Source: Carallia brachiata
Lineage: Eukaryota > Streptophyta > Magnoliopsida > Malpighiales > Rhizophoraceae
Reading direction: 5' to 3'
DNA: 64,000 nucleotides
NCBI GenBank assembly: GCA_021464245.1
Contig: JADCRB010000077.1
Location: forward strand, 558,001-622,000
The position numbers and the translations under genes were made by a program. The notes under the pieces are model-generated. The model was not told the origin of the DNA and did not search any database. It saw nothing but the letters and a program-made list of their open reading frames with translations. Of the stretch, positions 24,968 through 38,672 are shown piece by piece (positions within the stretch are counted from its first letter, which is position 1; each line of letters starts with the position of its first letter).

Positions 24968-26393
24968 TTAATTCTCAGATTTTGAAGGTGACCTCAATGC
25001 AGTCATGGCATACAGCACAGTGATCACAACTAATAAAATGCACAGAACCAAGATGATCAGTTTGCTTTGCTTCATCAGCTTACTAAGCAAGCCTCTGTAA
25101 TCTCTCCTAAAGATCTCTCTTTGAAACCACCCATCGCTTACACTTTCAATTTTCCCTGCCCCTTTGACACTTTCCGCGTCCTTTTCTGCGCACCAAGGAC
25201 TGAATCAATAGAAGGTTGATCGCGTTCTGTCCTCTGGCTAGTGGCACCATTGAGTTTTTCTGTTGATGGTTTTTCTTCAGGCCTTGAACTCGAAGGTTCT
25301 CTGGATGGCTGCCCTTTTTCTTGGGGTGGCTTTAGTGGCACCGCAGCTTCTGGAGGTGGCTGTAACTTTTCCTGCTGTGGTTTCTCGCTTCAGTGGATTG
25401 TTTTTGAGGCCTTGGTGGAGCTTCTGCAGAAGGCTCCAATTTTCCCTGTACTGTTGGTTTTTCGGGCCCTGGAATTGCGGCTTCTGGTGGTGTCTTCACC
25501 TTTTCCTGCTGTGGTGTCTTAGCTTCTTGAGGCCTTGGAGGAGCTTCTGCAGAAGGCTCCAATTTTCCCTGTTCTGTTGGTCTCTTAGGCCCTGGAATTG
25601 AGGGTTCTGGTGGTGGCTGTACCTTTTCCGGGGTCCCTGGAGGTTCCACAGGCTCTTTTGTGTCTCCTTGTGGTGGTTCAACTTGTACTATTATTTTGGG
25701 GTGCTTGACGTATAGTATGCCTTTCTCAAACTTTGCACTGATTCCATTGGTGTCATAGTTTGATGGAACTGGAATCTCCTTGCGAAATCGGCTCCATTTC
25801 TTGCCATCAATCGGGCGTTCCCCGCTTAGTCTTAGCTTACGTGCTGTGGTCACTTGCACCTTCAATTGCTCCTTGCTAAAGCCTTTGGCAGACAGAAAGA
25901 AATTGTGTTGCATAATTTTGCTACTAATTGATAGCAAGAAAGTTGATTGAAACAAAATTGTGAGGATGTCGCTAGCTACGTGGTTTAGTGGTAGAGTAGT
26001 TACACAATGCATGCAAATTGAAAATATCTCATTTACCAATGTCACTTGATATCGCACTTACAAGTTTACAACAATTTTCAGTTGTCGGATAATAAACGTT
26101 ACTTTTTTGATACAAATGAATGAATTTTTTATTGCGTTAAGAATTTTTTTAGTCTATTTAAAAGTCTATTGCTAATCATAAAATCATCATATTGATCACA
26201 TTATTTGGTTTTAAGAATTCCGGCAAACGCAAACAGACTCTTATTAAGATGAAACACAAACAACTGGGAAGAACAAGAAGTTACCAGGTAAATAAACAAT
26301 CAAGGTATCGGTTCCAGCCTCTCGTGCCCATTCCAGAGTCGGTTCAAAATCTTCGTATACACGTTCAGCTGGTGTTCTAGCCTTTGAGTCCAT
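24968..26393 (-). CDS. RTM2: RTM2-like HSP20-domain protein with frameshifted tail
   Basis: RTM2-type proteins carry an alpha-crystallin (HSP20) domain and a C-terminal membrane anchor. Arabidopsis RTM2 restricts long-distance movement of potyviruses. Exon 1 (26393-26285) encodes MDSKARTPAERVYEDFEP to VYLP. Exon 2 starts at 25882 and completes the HSP20 domain (LRLSGERPIDGKKWSRF, ISAKFEKGILYVKHP). A proline-rich tail follows with roughly 38-residue repeats (QGKLEPSAEAPPRPQ). This frame stops at 25332, giving about 219 aa. The tail continues in a second frame (REPSSSRPEEKPSTEKLNG, stop at 25138). A third frame follows (EKDAESVKGAGKIESVSDGW) and ends with the hydrophobic segment LIILVLCILLVVITVLYAM and a stop at 24968. 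Two frame changes therefore lie near 25380-25395 and 25140-25204. The HSP20 domain is intact, but the anchor is detached from it. Sequencing error or true decay are both possible. Confidence 0.82.
25395..25625 (-). repeat. Coding tandem repeat in RTM2-like tail
   Basis: At DNA level, a unit of roughly 115 bp encoding GKLEPSAEAPPRPQ and its proline-rich linker occurs twice, with a third degenerate unit beyond the first frame change. Unequal exchange between such units is a natural source of the frameshifts seen here. Confidence 0.7.
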
Positions 26394-26489
26394 TATATTT
26401 AGCCTTTATTTATGGTGATTGTCAATGTATTGGTATTGTTGGTGATTCAAATGATTGAACACAAAGATTGTTTGTAGCATTGCATGTTT

Positions 26490-26510
26490 GGTGGGTTTTT
26501 TTATAGTATG
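26490..26510 (-). promoter_or_regulatory. Candidate TATA box of RTM2-like gene
   Basis: On the minus strand 'ctataaaaaaa' lies about 105 bp upstream of the RTM2-like ATG at 26393, a reasonable distance for a TATA element with a short leader. Confidence 0.45.
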
Positions 26511-26519
26511 GTGGCTTCG

Positions 26520-27800
26520 AAAAAATTGATGGGAGACTCGTAGGATTCTGCTTGTGATTGCTTTGGTTATTTGTTATTCTTTCAACAGTTTGATGGGGTT
26601 TTGTTTTCTTTGAATAGAATTATACCTTTCCTCACGGCTGTTGTGGGTTTTTTTGTTGGTTGGTCAAGTAAGGTTTGGTCACTTTGTGCACAGGCAAAGC
26701 AGGAATTCTTTCTTTTGAATGAGTTTCCCTGTCATCAACTCCCTATACATATTAGAGAAACGTTTTATCTAATAAATCTCAGTTCACTAATATTTGAATC
26801 GTCTCAAAGAATATAATATTTGAATAATTGACTATGATTGGAATCAATTATTCAAAAGAAGAAAAGAAAATCTTTTTAGATTTTGGTTTCGAGCTTGAAC
26901 TCCAATGGGAGCCTATTAATTGAAAAATTTTAATAAATTTGATCACTTAATAATTTATATTACATTTTTTAAAAAATAACTCTTTTTTTTTTTTTTAGAA
27001 TAGAAAATAATTCATATTACTTGAATACCAGTTTCCCTTCTAAAGTCAAACAATTTCTTAAATTTTAAATAACACTGCAACATTGAATTTTATTTTTCAA
27101 ACAAGGTTGCGGACAAAAAAAGTTTACGTTTTTTTTTTTTTTTTTTTTAACAACCAAAAACAATGGTGAATCGTAGGTATCAAACATCTAACTTTTAGGC
27201 AAGGCAGAGGTGCTCGCAACTTAGATCGCCAACATCAAATATATGCCTATCACCATTAAATTACCACATTAATTTACCACTAAATCAGCAACTTGAGTGG
27301 TAACATATCTTAACATATTTTTTTTAATAATAAAAAAATTAATAAATATATAATTTATATAAGCTGGATGAGAGTATTTTTTAAAAGTTCTATTCAACTG
27401 AACTCATAAAAAGTGATATATTACCTAAACTCGAATGTGACTTCATTAGACAATTGTTGAGTTCAAAATAAACGATGCACAATTAATAATCAAATCGAAT
27501 AAATTAAAAGTTAAAATTTTTAGACGTTATCACTAAAATTTAAACTTAAATTATGAGTTAAAAAAACATAAATTACTAATAAATTATTATTTCAAAATTA
27601 TTTTAAAAGATTTAACAAGTAGGTTCAAGAAGTTATCATAAAGAGACTTAAATCGTCCCCTGTATTTTTTGCGTTGGCTTTATTTGATTTGGGCGGCCAG
27701 GCCTGGCGTTCAATTCAAAAAAGCAAAAGAAAAATGTCTTCTAAGTGAAAAAGAGTGAACAACTATGAAGAAGTAGACTCCGACTCCCAGAGAGAGAGAA
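26520..27800. other. Intergenic between divergent RTM2-like and GCP6 genes
   Basis: AT-rich, with poly-T runs at 26975-26997 and 27128-27148. A B-box-like word in reverse orientation near 27175 hints at a SINE remnant. The final 150 bp before 27801 are the GCP6 promoter and leader. No gene is supported. Confidence 0.5.
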
Positions 27801-30755
27801 ATGGAAGTGGAGAAGAATTTGGGTTCTTTGTTGGAGAATCTGAGGGTGGAAGATCCATGTCTTCCTCCCAAATCTTGGGAATCCATCCCTTCCGAGAACC
27901 GCCAGCGCCGCCGCCACTCCCTTTCCCACGCCCCTCCCGATTCCTCTCCTCCAACCCAACAACAGCCACCCCTTTACCCCACATCTTCTATCTCTGTAAG
28001 TTTTCCCTCTCTCATCATGTTGTAAGCAATGGCAGTGACTTTCATGGGTTCTATTGGTAATTTTGTGGGCCATTTATTTATTTATTTATTTATGTAGAGA
28101 AGGTTGTGGGTTTTGATTTCTGAATTCTCAATTCTGGGGGGTTTGAAATAATGCAAGTATATGTAACATACAGGGTCTGGTCTCTCAGTGCACGAAACTC
28201 TCACATGTGTGGAGCCTGGGGACGGGATGAGTTAGATTTATATAATTTGCCTTACAGTTGTTTAGGGCTGTTTTCGCGGTTCGAAACTGTGACCTTTAAT
28301 TTAAGTCTTAATTCACTTTGTTCTTGTGAATTCAGGTATAATTTTGGACTTTACTGCTGTAGAAAATTTTGATTTATGTTGGTCTCTTATTTCTGATTTT
28401 AATGCCAACAAAGATGCTAACCCATTGCTATTTTGGTCATTTAAATTAGTTGCTTAAGTTATTGAGTTGAATTATTGCACATTGGCCCCTTTGAATTTAT
28501 GAATTTCTTTTGGGCATCAGGAGGAAAGTTTGGTGAGGTTAGCTTTGAATTCGTTGCAAGGCGTGCAATCGGCACTTCTCAGTGTCGAAAAGCTCTCTGC
28601 TGCATTTTGTTCTGATCCAGCTGATCGGAGCTACCTTCAAAATTCAAGTCTGTGGAACAGGTCTTCAAGCACTCATGTAATAGGAAAGATCCTCAAATCC
28701 ATAGGCTGCTTGGGTTCCTTGGTTTTTCTTCTTCGTAAATTTGTAGATCATTTTGTGTACATGGACTCTGAAACATATTCAGTGGGACAGAGGCATGACG
28801 GTTCTGAAGCAGAACCAAATCAGAGTCATTTTCACAGTGACGATCAGAAGGGACCTCCTCACAGTCTAGTTAATCAGGCATTTGCTGTTACCGTGAGAAA
28901 GGTTTTAGATGGGTATATATGTGCTCTGGATACTTTATCTGCATCAGTATGTTTGAGGCATTCACCAAAGAGTGTTGATGTGCCCTTGCACACTTCATAT
29001 GGGATAGACTGCCTTACTAGTGTAGTCCACCCTGAAGTTACTTTTCTGGAGGTATTTCTGCACACAAGGGATTTAAGAACTCAGATTGAAGCTCTTGGAA
29101 ATATTTGCAACTTAAATGAGATTGCTCTTTCCTTCTCCGTGTCTTCTTTTGAAGAGCTAATTGCTCAAGCGACCACGGAATTTTCTAAATTTCATAGAGG
29201 AGGGGATCTTCTTTCTTATTTATATAAGCAATTACAGGTCAGTGGAGCTCTGGACCGTTGCCTACCTTTTTTTTCCCTGTATTATCTCATTTCATTTTTT
29301 ATTCATTCTGTACAATAGTAATAATGATGGATAAGGAAGTTCATTTTTTGCTTTCTGTCCATTATGTTCCATTAGATGATTGTTTGCTGTCGCAATGAAA
29401 ATGATATACTCTTCAAATTATTTATTAAATGCCAGCAAAATCTTAACATTAAACTGAGTTGTAGAATTGTGGATACTAAATGTGGATCAGATATTATCTT
29501 TCAAGATCGTGCTTTCATCTGTCTAATCTAATGGAATTTATCACCAACTATGACATCGTGAATAATAGATTTTTGTGCTCTTCATCTTCGGCAGTTCAAG
29601 TTCTATTTTTATGAAACCATCCGTGATCCCCTTCAAGGTTTTGAGTTTTGTGACAGTTCTGCTAGAATAGTCTTTCTTACCAAGTTTTTTTCTACAGGTT
29701 GCTGATCCTGCTCACTGTGCTCTACTAAAATTCCTTTTTCTCCGGACATTGGAACCATATTATGGTTTCATAAAATCGTGGATATTCAAGGCTGAAATCA
29801 ATGATCCATTCAAAGAGTTTGTAGTAGAGTGTGTGGTCAATGAGCCATCTAATCCTGACCATATAGCTGGAATTCCCAATGATGTCCCATTAGCAATCAT
29901 CAGGGTAATGTTTAAGTTAATACTTCACCATTGATCTGAGGAACCATACTATGCATTCTACTTTTATTGTTGGCACTTAAATATCGTTCTTTAATTTTTC
30001 TTGTACTTTTTTTTTTTTTTAATTTAAGAGCAGGATGGAGTTGCTGTCCCTTGTTTTCTAAAGGACCTTTTGATTCCACTTATTAGGGCTGGTCAACAGT
30101 TGCAAGTTTTAAAGAAGTTGCTTGAAATATGTGATTGGGTTGGCTCTGATGACTGTACTTACGAGGATTTTCTTCCCTATTGGAGTGAACATTTGAGCAA
30201 TCAACTGTTTTCTGCGTCTCCATTAACTTTCAGCAAAAGAAGTTTACATGCCATTGTAGTTACCAGGAGCAGCTATTACAGCAAAATGCTTGAGAATCTC
30301 GAAAATCAGCCGACAAAATTGGAAATCAGGTATCAGCAGGTAATGACAATGTTTTGCTTAGGTCCTATTTATATTTCTTTGCTTTCTGTAATGGATAGTG
30401 AATATTGTCCAACAATTGATTAGTTTGCTTCATTGTTCACGAGAGCCAGTCTTTTACTTTACTCTGTTACTGTAACCTATTACCTATGCTTACAGTAATA
30501 AAGCTTCATATTGATTGCAAGAAGGCAATTTTTTAGTATGTCTGCGGGCTTTTATGTGTTTCTTTGCCCCATTATGATGTTTTATTCCTTCAATAGCCTT
30601 TGCACTTATTTGAAATTCCATCTCAGGTTTTTTCATGTGGTGCTGCAACCGCCTTATTTGACTATATTGGAGGAAGTTCAAAGGCATCAGCTGCAATATC
30701 CTGGGATGAGAGACTAATTTTCCCTTTGGCGGCTGACGAACAGGGCTCAAATCTG

Positions 30756-30808
<53 letters not shown>

Positions 30809-33800
30809 GCTTGCTCTCCAACTATTTGAAATTAGGGAGGCTGATAATGGTCTGGACCTGAATCACATTACGTCTTTTCTGAATTTCTAGTTCCTACCTT
30901 TTCTTTTATTATCTCTATTTCTTTCTTTAAACAGAATTTAAGCTCATTAATATTTGGATTGCTCTTCTTATCAGGGCTGTTGATAATGTTGCTTCTGATT
31001 GGTCAACAACAGAAGGTGAGTTTGTGTCCTCTGAATGTTCATCTTTGAGTGATTCAGGGGACCAAACTGAATCTGAGCTGCTGATTGAGCATCCCATTAA
31101 TCTGGTTGCTGACCGACAAAGAATTTTTTCTTCTGTAAAGTTTTGTACTAGTAGCTCCATTGATACAAGATGGGAAAAACCTATTCAAACTGGAATGCTT
31201 CCCGATGCAGAAGGACATTTACATGAAAAACATGATGAAGCAGATACTATTGGCAGTTGTTTGCATTCCTGTCACACAAAAGAAACTCTGGATTATATGG
31301 TTGTGCCTCTTAGTTCGGCTGAGTCAGAATATTCATGCATATTCAGCACCAGGTGTACAGATGATCTAATTGATGCATGCTGGCCACATTACCTACCAAA
31401 CAAGCGTTGCTATGATTTTGAACGGAACAGATATGACAATAGTTTGCACAAATTTAGCTCTGCCATGGAGGTGAGCATGTCAAATTTGGGACCCTTAGAT
31501 GATGGTCTAACTTCTATTAGCAAAATGGTTACTGCTAAAGCTGTTTTGACAGCAGAAGTCCCGAGCAAAAATCAGCCTGTGAATGGTAACCATACATCAA
31601 GTTTATTTAAAACTCACCAGCAAAAGTTTAACTGTAATAACTTTCTAAGCATGCACCCAATGTTGAAAAGAAATGGGTGCTTTAATCTGCCGAGCAGGCC
31701 TGAAGAGAGATGCAGAACATCATGTAGACAACCGTTAACTTGCTTTGACTTTTCTACAGTAGAAGATGCTTGCAAAGTAACCATGGAGAGGCTCGCTGGC
31801 AGATTAAGACATGATTTGGGGTCTCAGGTTTTACCAGGTGTGACTCCTGCTGCCAACAGTGGTAAGGCTTGTGTCAAAAGCAAAGTAGGCTGTGGAGGAG
31901 ATGATGGCTTAATTGATAATGATGGAGCTTCTTGTATTCAATTACCCTTAGATTCTAAGGAAAATGACCAGGAAGAAGTTGTTTCAACAAGTGTATATGG
32001 TGGGAGGCATTGGGAGAGGTTGCTTGGGGGCTTTAGTTATGCTGAGAATGGAAGTGATATAGACAACAAGGATGATCTATCTTCCACATTTGAGATACCT
32101 CTTGATTTTGTTGTTGACAAATGCCTGCTTCAGGGGATCTTGCTGCAGTATCCTTTGAGCATTGTTCTATAAAGTTTTGTTTTTTTTTTTTTTTTAAAGT
32201 AATTAGTGTAGGTTAATTTGTATGTTGTATGCACCTATGCTTGAGAGAGTGGTTTGTATATACATCATATTTGTGCACTCCAAAATTAGTGAAAAGATCG
32301 AATATGATATCGCTTTGTCATGTGGCCTAAATGGCCATCTGATTTATGGACATGCAGCTTAACATGTTGGCAAGCACCTTGAGTTGGGTCATTTTGGTTT
32401 TGCATGTTGATCTTGAATTTGATCTAGGAGGGCAAACCATCACTTTAAGATTTTGGATCCAGTCAACAAATGTGTTCCATGTATATTTGCTACACGCACT
32501 TGTGATGGATATGTGGCCTTTTAAAGGGATTATGTGGCAGTTGTTGCTTAAAGTGTGATCTCCACCTGCACTGATAGATAGGACATTGTCAATTACTCAT
32601 TTTTTCATGTTGAACTGTGATGGTACCTGATTTGATATGCATGGTTATTGTTTATCTCACTCATGTTAAATTTCTTGTTTTGATATGCATTGTTACTGTT
32701 TATCTCTGTACCCCATACATCTTGGAAGTTGAAATTTTGTAAAATGTAACGCAACAAAATTTGCTACAATAATGATATCATGCTTACCTACTATCAAATT
32801 GATTTGAAGCTTTTCTGTGCATTAGCTGTGCATATATGATTCTGAATTTAATTATTGATTCAAAGAAAATTGGATTTTAGGGAAAGTTTATTAGAAGTGT
32901 GAAGTCATGTGATTGACATGTAACTTCGGTCCATTTGGTCGACACTGTTTTGGACCCTGTTTATCCTCTCCTGTTTAGCATATGAGAGGGAATAGTTATA
33001 TTGTCTCCCACTTTATTGACAAGTTTAAGATGAGAACCTTTTTTGCCTTCCATCCGTGGTTTTGAATTTCTTTAAAATGGCTCTTTCTCGCTGTTAGATG
33101 ATGTACACGAGAATAAACTTATGCTAGAGAGATTCATATTGTTGGGGAATAATCTATTGATTTTCCATGGAAAGTGCTTCATTTGTAATAAGCACAAGTA
33201 TTTCCTTAGATATTTTGGAATAAGCATTAGATGTATCTGGCAATATGGATTTCTGATTTTCTTGGATTCTATTGTTGTTGGTTCATTCTTTTTTTTCTAT
33301 CTTTTCCTTTCACTTTATGGGTGGTCTCGCAACATTGTCTGACAATGTGAATTGCCGATTTACTTGGATTCTTGTTTCTTTCTACTATTCCTGTCCCTTT
33401 TTTGCTTTTTGGTTTTGGCAGATTAAAATATGTTAATTCTTATGGTTAATATGATGGCAGAATATGCAAATTTATGTTTTCCATTGACAATGCTAGGTAT
33501 AAGTATATCAGTAAATTAGCAATAAAGCTGCTAGAAGAAGGATTTCATTTGCAAGAACATTTACTGGCACTACGGCGATACTATTTTATGGAATCAGCAG
33601 ACTGGGCGGATTATTTTATCATGTCCCTGTGGCACCATGTATCTCCCTTCTGACAGTCAGTTCAATATGTATGCCTTTTAAATTAGATTCATATAATCAC
33701 AGCTTTCTGAATCCCTTGCTAATTCTTTTCTTTCTTTCTAAATACTTCAAACAAAAGAAATGGTGTGCTACAGAGGCATATCGGAGAGTTTCAGAAATTC

Positions 33801-36800
33801 AATCGTTCCTTGAGTTTTCGATTCAGAGGTCTTCATGCGAACGGGACCCTTATAAAGATCGGTTATTTGTTTACATAAAAGGGGATGGCATGATGCCACT
33901 GTCAACATCTGCAATTGGTAAGTTCTCCTTAGCATTCATATGTATTCATTAGACCAAAAACAAAAAGCAAAAACCTATAGGTTTAGGAAGGTGCATACAT
34001 AATGCTGTGCCTTACATTAAATGAGAAGTGCATACCTCTTCTTAAGTGCCAAGCCCACAAGGAAGATGTAAGGAACAAATAAATTGTTCTAGATTTACCT
34101 TTCTAAATGATTTTTTTCCCCTTTTGTTTATAAGTATTTTCCCATTTGTGAGCAGGAGTTGCCATTCTAACTTTTTTTTATCCTTCGTTTTCTTTCATCA
34201 ATACTTTGGGCTGCTAATGTTTGAATGCTGATAGAATGGGGAGAAAGATGGATATTAGATGAGGAAGAGAAGAAGAAGAAGAGAAGAAGGCGGGAGAAAG
34301 ATGAGATAAGTTTTTTTTGGTCATCAGAAAGAATGAGAGAACTGGGGAAAATAGCAACTGAAGGTGTAATAGAAGCTTTATTTTTGGTTCACGTTTTTTA
34401 AGCTGGATAGAACTAAAGTACCAATTCTGGTGCCAAGACACCCTTGCAATTAGGGGAAAAATGCATTATACTAGGTCAAGTGTCTTACCTACAATGAAAT
34501 CTCAAATATTTTACCTCTTTAGACAGCCCAAAAGCTAGGTGCATCATTCAAGGCATAAAACAAATAGTATCAACTTCAAGTGATAAATCTTCCAGTTTTT
34601 TAGTGACCAAAGCCTTTAAAAGGCTTCTATATTAATGCTTTTCTAATCTTTTGCAAAATGAAGACTTTTTAACGTCAATTCCTCTTTTCCACATTTCATG
34701 AGCTAGATTGTCTAATTAATAGCATTTATGATGGCCATGATGATTATCATTTTAATTATCCACAATGACATTTCTGAGCAGGTAACCTTAATGTTACAAT
34801 GAGCTTCTTTTAGGTATTTGGCTAGCCATCTATCAGTCATACTGTTCTCATCACGATAAATGGTGTGAATTTGTTATCTGGGCGTGATATTAGTACTATA
34901 TAAACCTTGTAGGTTTGAAGCTTGATGTTAGTATTACATAATGGCTTCAGAAAGCTTGCCTTTCCTGGAGCTATTCAAACCTATTCTTTGGGAGACATTG
35001 GGGCCTCAATCCACTCTAAAAATAGGGATTTCGTTATTATTTATTTATGTATGGTTGAGGCTGTCCACTCTTAACATCTGTTCCCCACCATCCCCCCCCC
35101 GCACCCGCGGGTCTTTCCCCCCAGTCCCAGCTGCATTTGTTGTTGCTTTTAGCTGTTACTGATTATTCCCTTGTAAAAAATGACAGGGGTCCGATCCTTT
35201 GATTTTCTGGGTTTGGGTTATCATGTGGAATGGCCGGTCAGCATTGTTTTGACGCATGGTACATTCAAAATATATGCTGAGATATTCAGTTTTTTGATAC
35301 GAGTTAAGCTTTCTGTTTTCTCTTTGACTGACGCGTGGCGCTCATTTAAGGTATTGATACCTTATCACTTTATTATTTTCTTTCATATGGCCTTCCCATC
35401 ATGGAGTTTTTGCTTTTTGTGGTGTTGTTTTGTTTTGAAACATGATTGAAGTAGTATCCAATTATCACACATGCCAAGTTAAATGATTGTTCAACTGCGG
35501 AAAAAAAAGAAAAAGAAAAAAGCTTATTGCTGGCTGGCAACAGTCCCAGGAACTATCAGTTTTCCCTAGGAGAGCTTCAGACTACCTTGTGCTCGACTGA
35601 CTTGCAAGTCTGACTCAAGGAGGATGAATAAAGAAGAAGAATTTCTATTATTAGGAATTTATCCATATCTTGTGTATATGAGAATATTTGCTTTATTAAG
35701 AGATTTATTCTATTAGATATTATATTATCGAGTATATTTTCCTGTTCAGCAGAGATCTTGTTTTGCCTCTTTAGTTTAGTTATTCCTTATTTAGATCCTA
35801 CATCAAAGTGGCTTGATGGAATTAGATGGTTGTAAGTTTTATCAATGTTACAATAAATTGAATGCTTTCTGGTGCACACGTTCTTCTGATTAGTTCTACG
35901 CAACTTGTCAATTGTTACTTCCCTCTTTCATGTTGTTATAGTTTCATCCCTGCATGGCTGCTTGTTCAACACGTATAAATGTTGTTTATATATTCTTGGT
36001 TTTTTATGTTTGAGTATCTATATTTAGAACACCACGTACTGGTTCCTATTTTTAATGAGATTAGAAGGTGTAGCTTCTAGAACCTTGATTAGAACCATCA
36101 AATGGCAGAAAGCAGGAATAAGTTGGTTATTTGGAGCTGGGTTTTAGATCATGTATACTAATGCTAGTTAAGAGTAGGCTTCTTTTGAATTAATAAATAA
36201 TTTTTGCAGGATGTGATGCCTTCGATTCGGGAGAATCAGCAATCCATGATACATGGACGGGAATTGGCTCATTTTCATATGTTGGTGAAGCTATGGTATG
36301 CATATTATTTTACTTTCTACATGGCACTTCTCTCACATTGATTGCATTTCTTGCTAACAGCAGTAGCTTTTCTTTCCCTTTGTATGTGCTATTGGCCTTA
36401 TCAGTTAAGATGATATTATAATGAACAAAAACTTAAACTTCTGAGGCAATTTACAGAAGGAAACATGAAAAACTCAAAACTATTAATCGATGGTGAGGAG
36501 TACTCTCATTATAATCAATGATAAGAAGCTCAAATTTATACATCATTCAGAATTCATGCTGGATTTATTCTTTCTGGAAGGAAAAACATTTTCTGTATTT
36601 CATGGTATTCCTATGTTTGGTCTTTCCTGAGATATCAGTTACTGGATTTTTCAGTGTGACCATGTTCAATCCTGTATGTACTCATTTGCGAACACAATTC
36701 TGATGACTTTGTTAATCTGTTCTTTTGACAGGCACCAAGTCAATCATTTCATATCTACTTTACGACAGTATGTGCAGTCACAATTGTCTCATTTATCATG

Positions 36801-38672
36801 GTGCAGATTTCTTCACTCTCTTAATTATAAGGTTGAACTATCTTGCTTCTACTCTCAGTGTGGAAATCTGTTGTCTAGTACAAGTAACAATCATAGGGCC
36901 AAAATTAGAGAATGAAATATAATTTTTAACTACTTAAGCGTAGAACCTTTTGTTTTTTTTGTACGGTGAACAATGCTTTTTCCTACTGCACATGTGACAT
37001 GCCACTTTCTTGGTGTTGTCAAGCACTTTCAAAAGGGAATTATTTGCTGGGAAATATTATGTAATAACTTATACAGCATACATGTATGTGTTCTTGCACA
37101 TATCGGCATCATGCTTCAAGAATGTTCTCCGGCAAACAAATGGGCCGACTATCAAACACTATTTCTGACTTAGAAATGCAGTGCTCTCTTTTTATGCAGA
37201 TGTTATGCGTTTTGATGAGCTATCATGTAAAGATATAGTGCCATAAATGCAGACAACTCCAAGTTGTCATGTTTTTCTGTTGGCTTTTTCATCTTTTGGA
37301 TCTCTCTCAATTCCAGTTGCCTTCTCTTTTCACATGTCTTAAAATTGATGTAAAGGAATTTGTATTCTCTGGTCCTCATTTGTGTTTGGGGGTTCCTGTT
37401 CGGAGTTTTTCCAGGTCAGAGATATTATGGACCTGGAGTCTGTCCACATGGCTTATCTAACTGATTCACTACAAATGTAAGTTCAGGCCTTGTTGAAATT
37501 TATTCTATTTTTGAAAAATCTTGTGATCCCTTGTGGACGTTTGATGTTTATCAATACTGTTCCTGCTCTTTTGTGCATGTTAGAGCATAACAGTGTCAAT
37601 TTTTCCCACTTCAACACTCAATTATTTGTATCTACAAAAAATCCTTGGTCTAACTGCAAGTCAGGTGACATGATTGCGGCCGGCATTCTGCTCCATTTAA
37701 ATGAGATTTGTATCCCATTCCTGGATTTTCATTTCTCCTGGAATTGTTGATATAATAGGATAAAATTATGTAGACATAAAGAGGAATGATTGTAAGTATC
37801 AGTTAATTAGTAAACCTAGTTGTCTTTGTATAGCCGTGTGCTGTCAATGAGAAACCTGTTCTTTTTTCCTGTGCAAAACTATTGATTGGTATCATGATCA
37901 CTCTCAGAGATGCTATAGCTGTCCGTCAATCAAGATAATCAGGACTAGGGATGTTTGATACGAGTTGTTCTGTCATCATCATCATGGCCACATGGTTGTT
38001 TTATGAACATTTTGCATCTAATTTTTTGAGTAAACAATTTCTTAAAACTTAACAATGTTTCTTCATACTTATGAGCATATTTTGCTTTCCATCCTCTCAC
38101 CACTTGGTGTTGACGGGTCATAATTGGTTTCATGTGATTGATGACAATGTTTTTAACTTTTCTGTACCTCTCAGGCACCTAGAGTTACCAATGCCTTTTG
38201 TATCTATGCATCTTGATTAATGTTAACAGTAAATATAAACTTCACAGATGTTTTCTCTCTAATGAAACTCAAACTTTGGCTGGCATAATCGAGAGCATCT
38301 TGCAATGTGCATTGGAGTTCCGGTCTTGCCTAGACAGTGGCTCATGGGATGGGAAGCTAGACCATACAGACATGCAGGCTAAATACCAGAGAATCAATTT
38401 GTCGCGGGTGATTCTCACATGTACACTCATTTCATAGTAAGGTTACAGAATGAAAATGAATAAATGAGTAACTACATATCATTCTGAGTGCATCTTTTTT
38501 GCAGGTCCTCACCATAAAGCAGAAGTTTGACAAAAATTTGAAAGAGTTGCATCTATGCTATCTCAAGTCACCCAAGCATGGGGAGTTCGGCATTTTTCAT
38601 TTCTGGGGATACCTTAACTACAATGATTATTACTCAGATGTAGCTAATGTTATGGATTTTTCTGTCTTCTAA
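27801..38672 (+). CDS. GCP6: Gamma-tubulin complex component 6
   Basis: GCP6 is a Spc97/Spc98-family subunit of the gamma-tubulin ring complex, which nucleates microtubules. Fourteen exons join in frame: 27801-27995, 28521-29237, 29698-29904, 30034-30339, 30627-30754, 30975-32147, 33497-33638, 33758-33917, 35187-35350, 36210-36295, 36732-36831, 37415-37476, 38248-38407 and 38505-38672. They give 1255 aa, close to the roughly 1200 aa of the Arabidopsis protein. The N terminus (LLENLRVEDPCLPPKSWESI), the N-terminal GRIP region (EPYYGFIKSWIFKAEINDPF) and the C-terminal gamma-tubulin-binding region (RRYYFMESADWADYFIMSLW, RHQVNHF-like HQVNHFISTLRQYV, LRSPKHG-like LKSPKHGEFG) are all visible. The long exon 6 encodes the variable acidic insert typical of GCP6. 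Every splice site is GT-AG and no stop interrupts the frame, so the gene looks functional. Its 3' end faces the SEN54 remnant 317 bp away. Confidence 0.93.
28072..28094. repeat. (TTTA)n microsatellite
   Basis: Five to six TTTA units in the first intron of GCP6. Confidence 0.85.
30760..30809 (+). repeat. (TC)n tract beside a GCP6 donor site
   Basis: About 50 bp of nearly pure TC starts six bases after the exon 5 donor (gtaatc at 30755). A pyrimidine tract so close to a 5' splice site is uncommon. Confidence 0.9.
32630..32710. repeat. Short tandem duplication in GCP6 intron 6
   Basis: 'tgatatgcatggttattg' followed by 'tttatctc' recurs as 'tgatatgcattgttactg' plus 'tttatctc', with a period near 57 bp. 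Confidence 0.6.

Noticed and set aside
25965..26010. tRNA-like A box (gtggtttagtggtagag) in the RTM2-like intron
   Set aside because: No B box at the right distance and no cloverleaf could be drawn; at most it is a SINE scrap.
35580..35830. Possible LTR end in GCP6 intron 9
   Set aside because: The AT-rich 'tatcttgtgtatatgag' region looks vaguely like a Copia LTR, but no TG...CA termini or target duplication were found.
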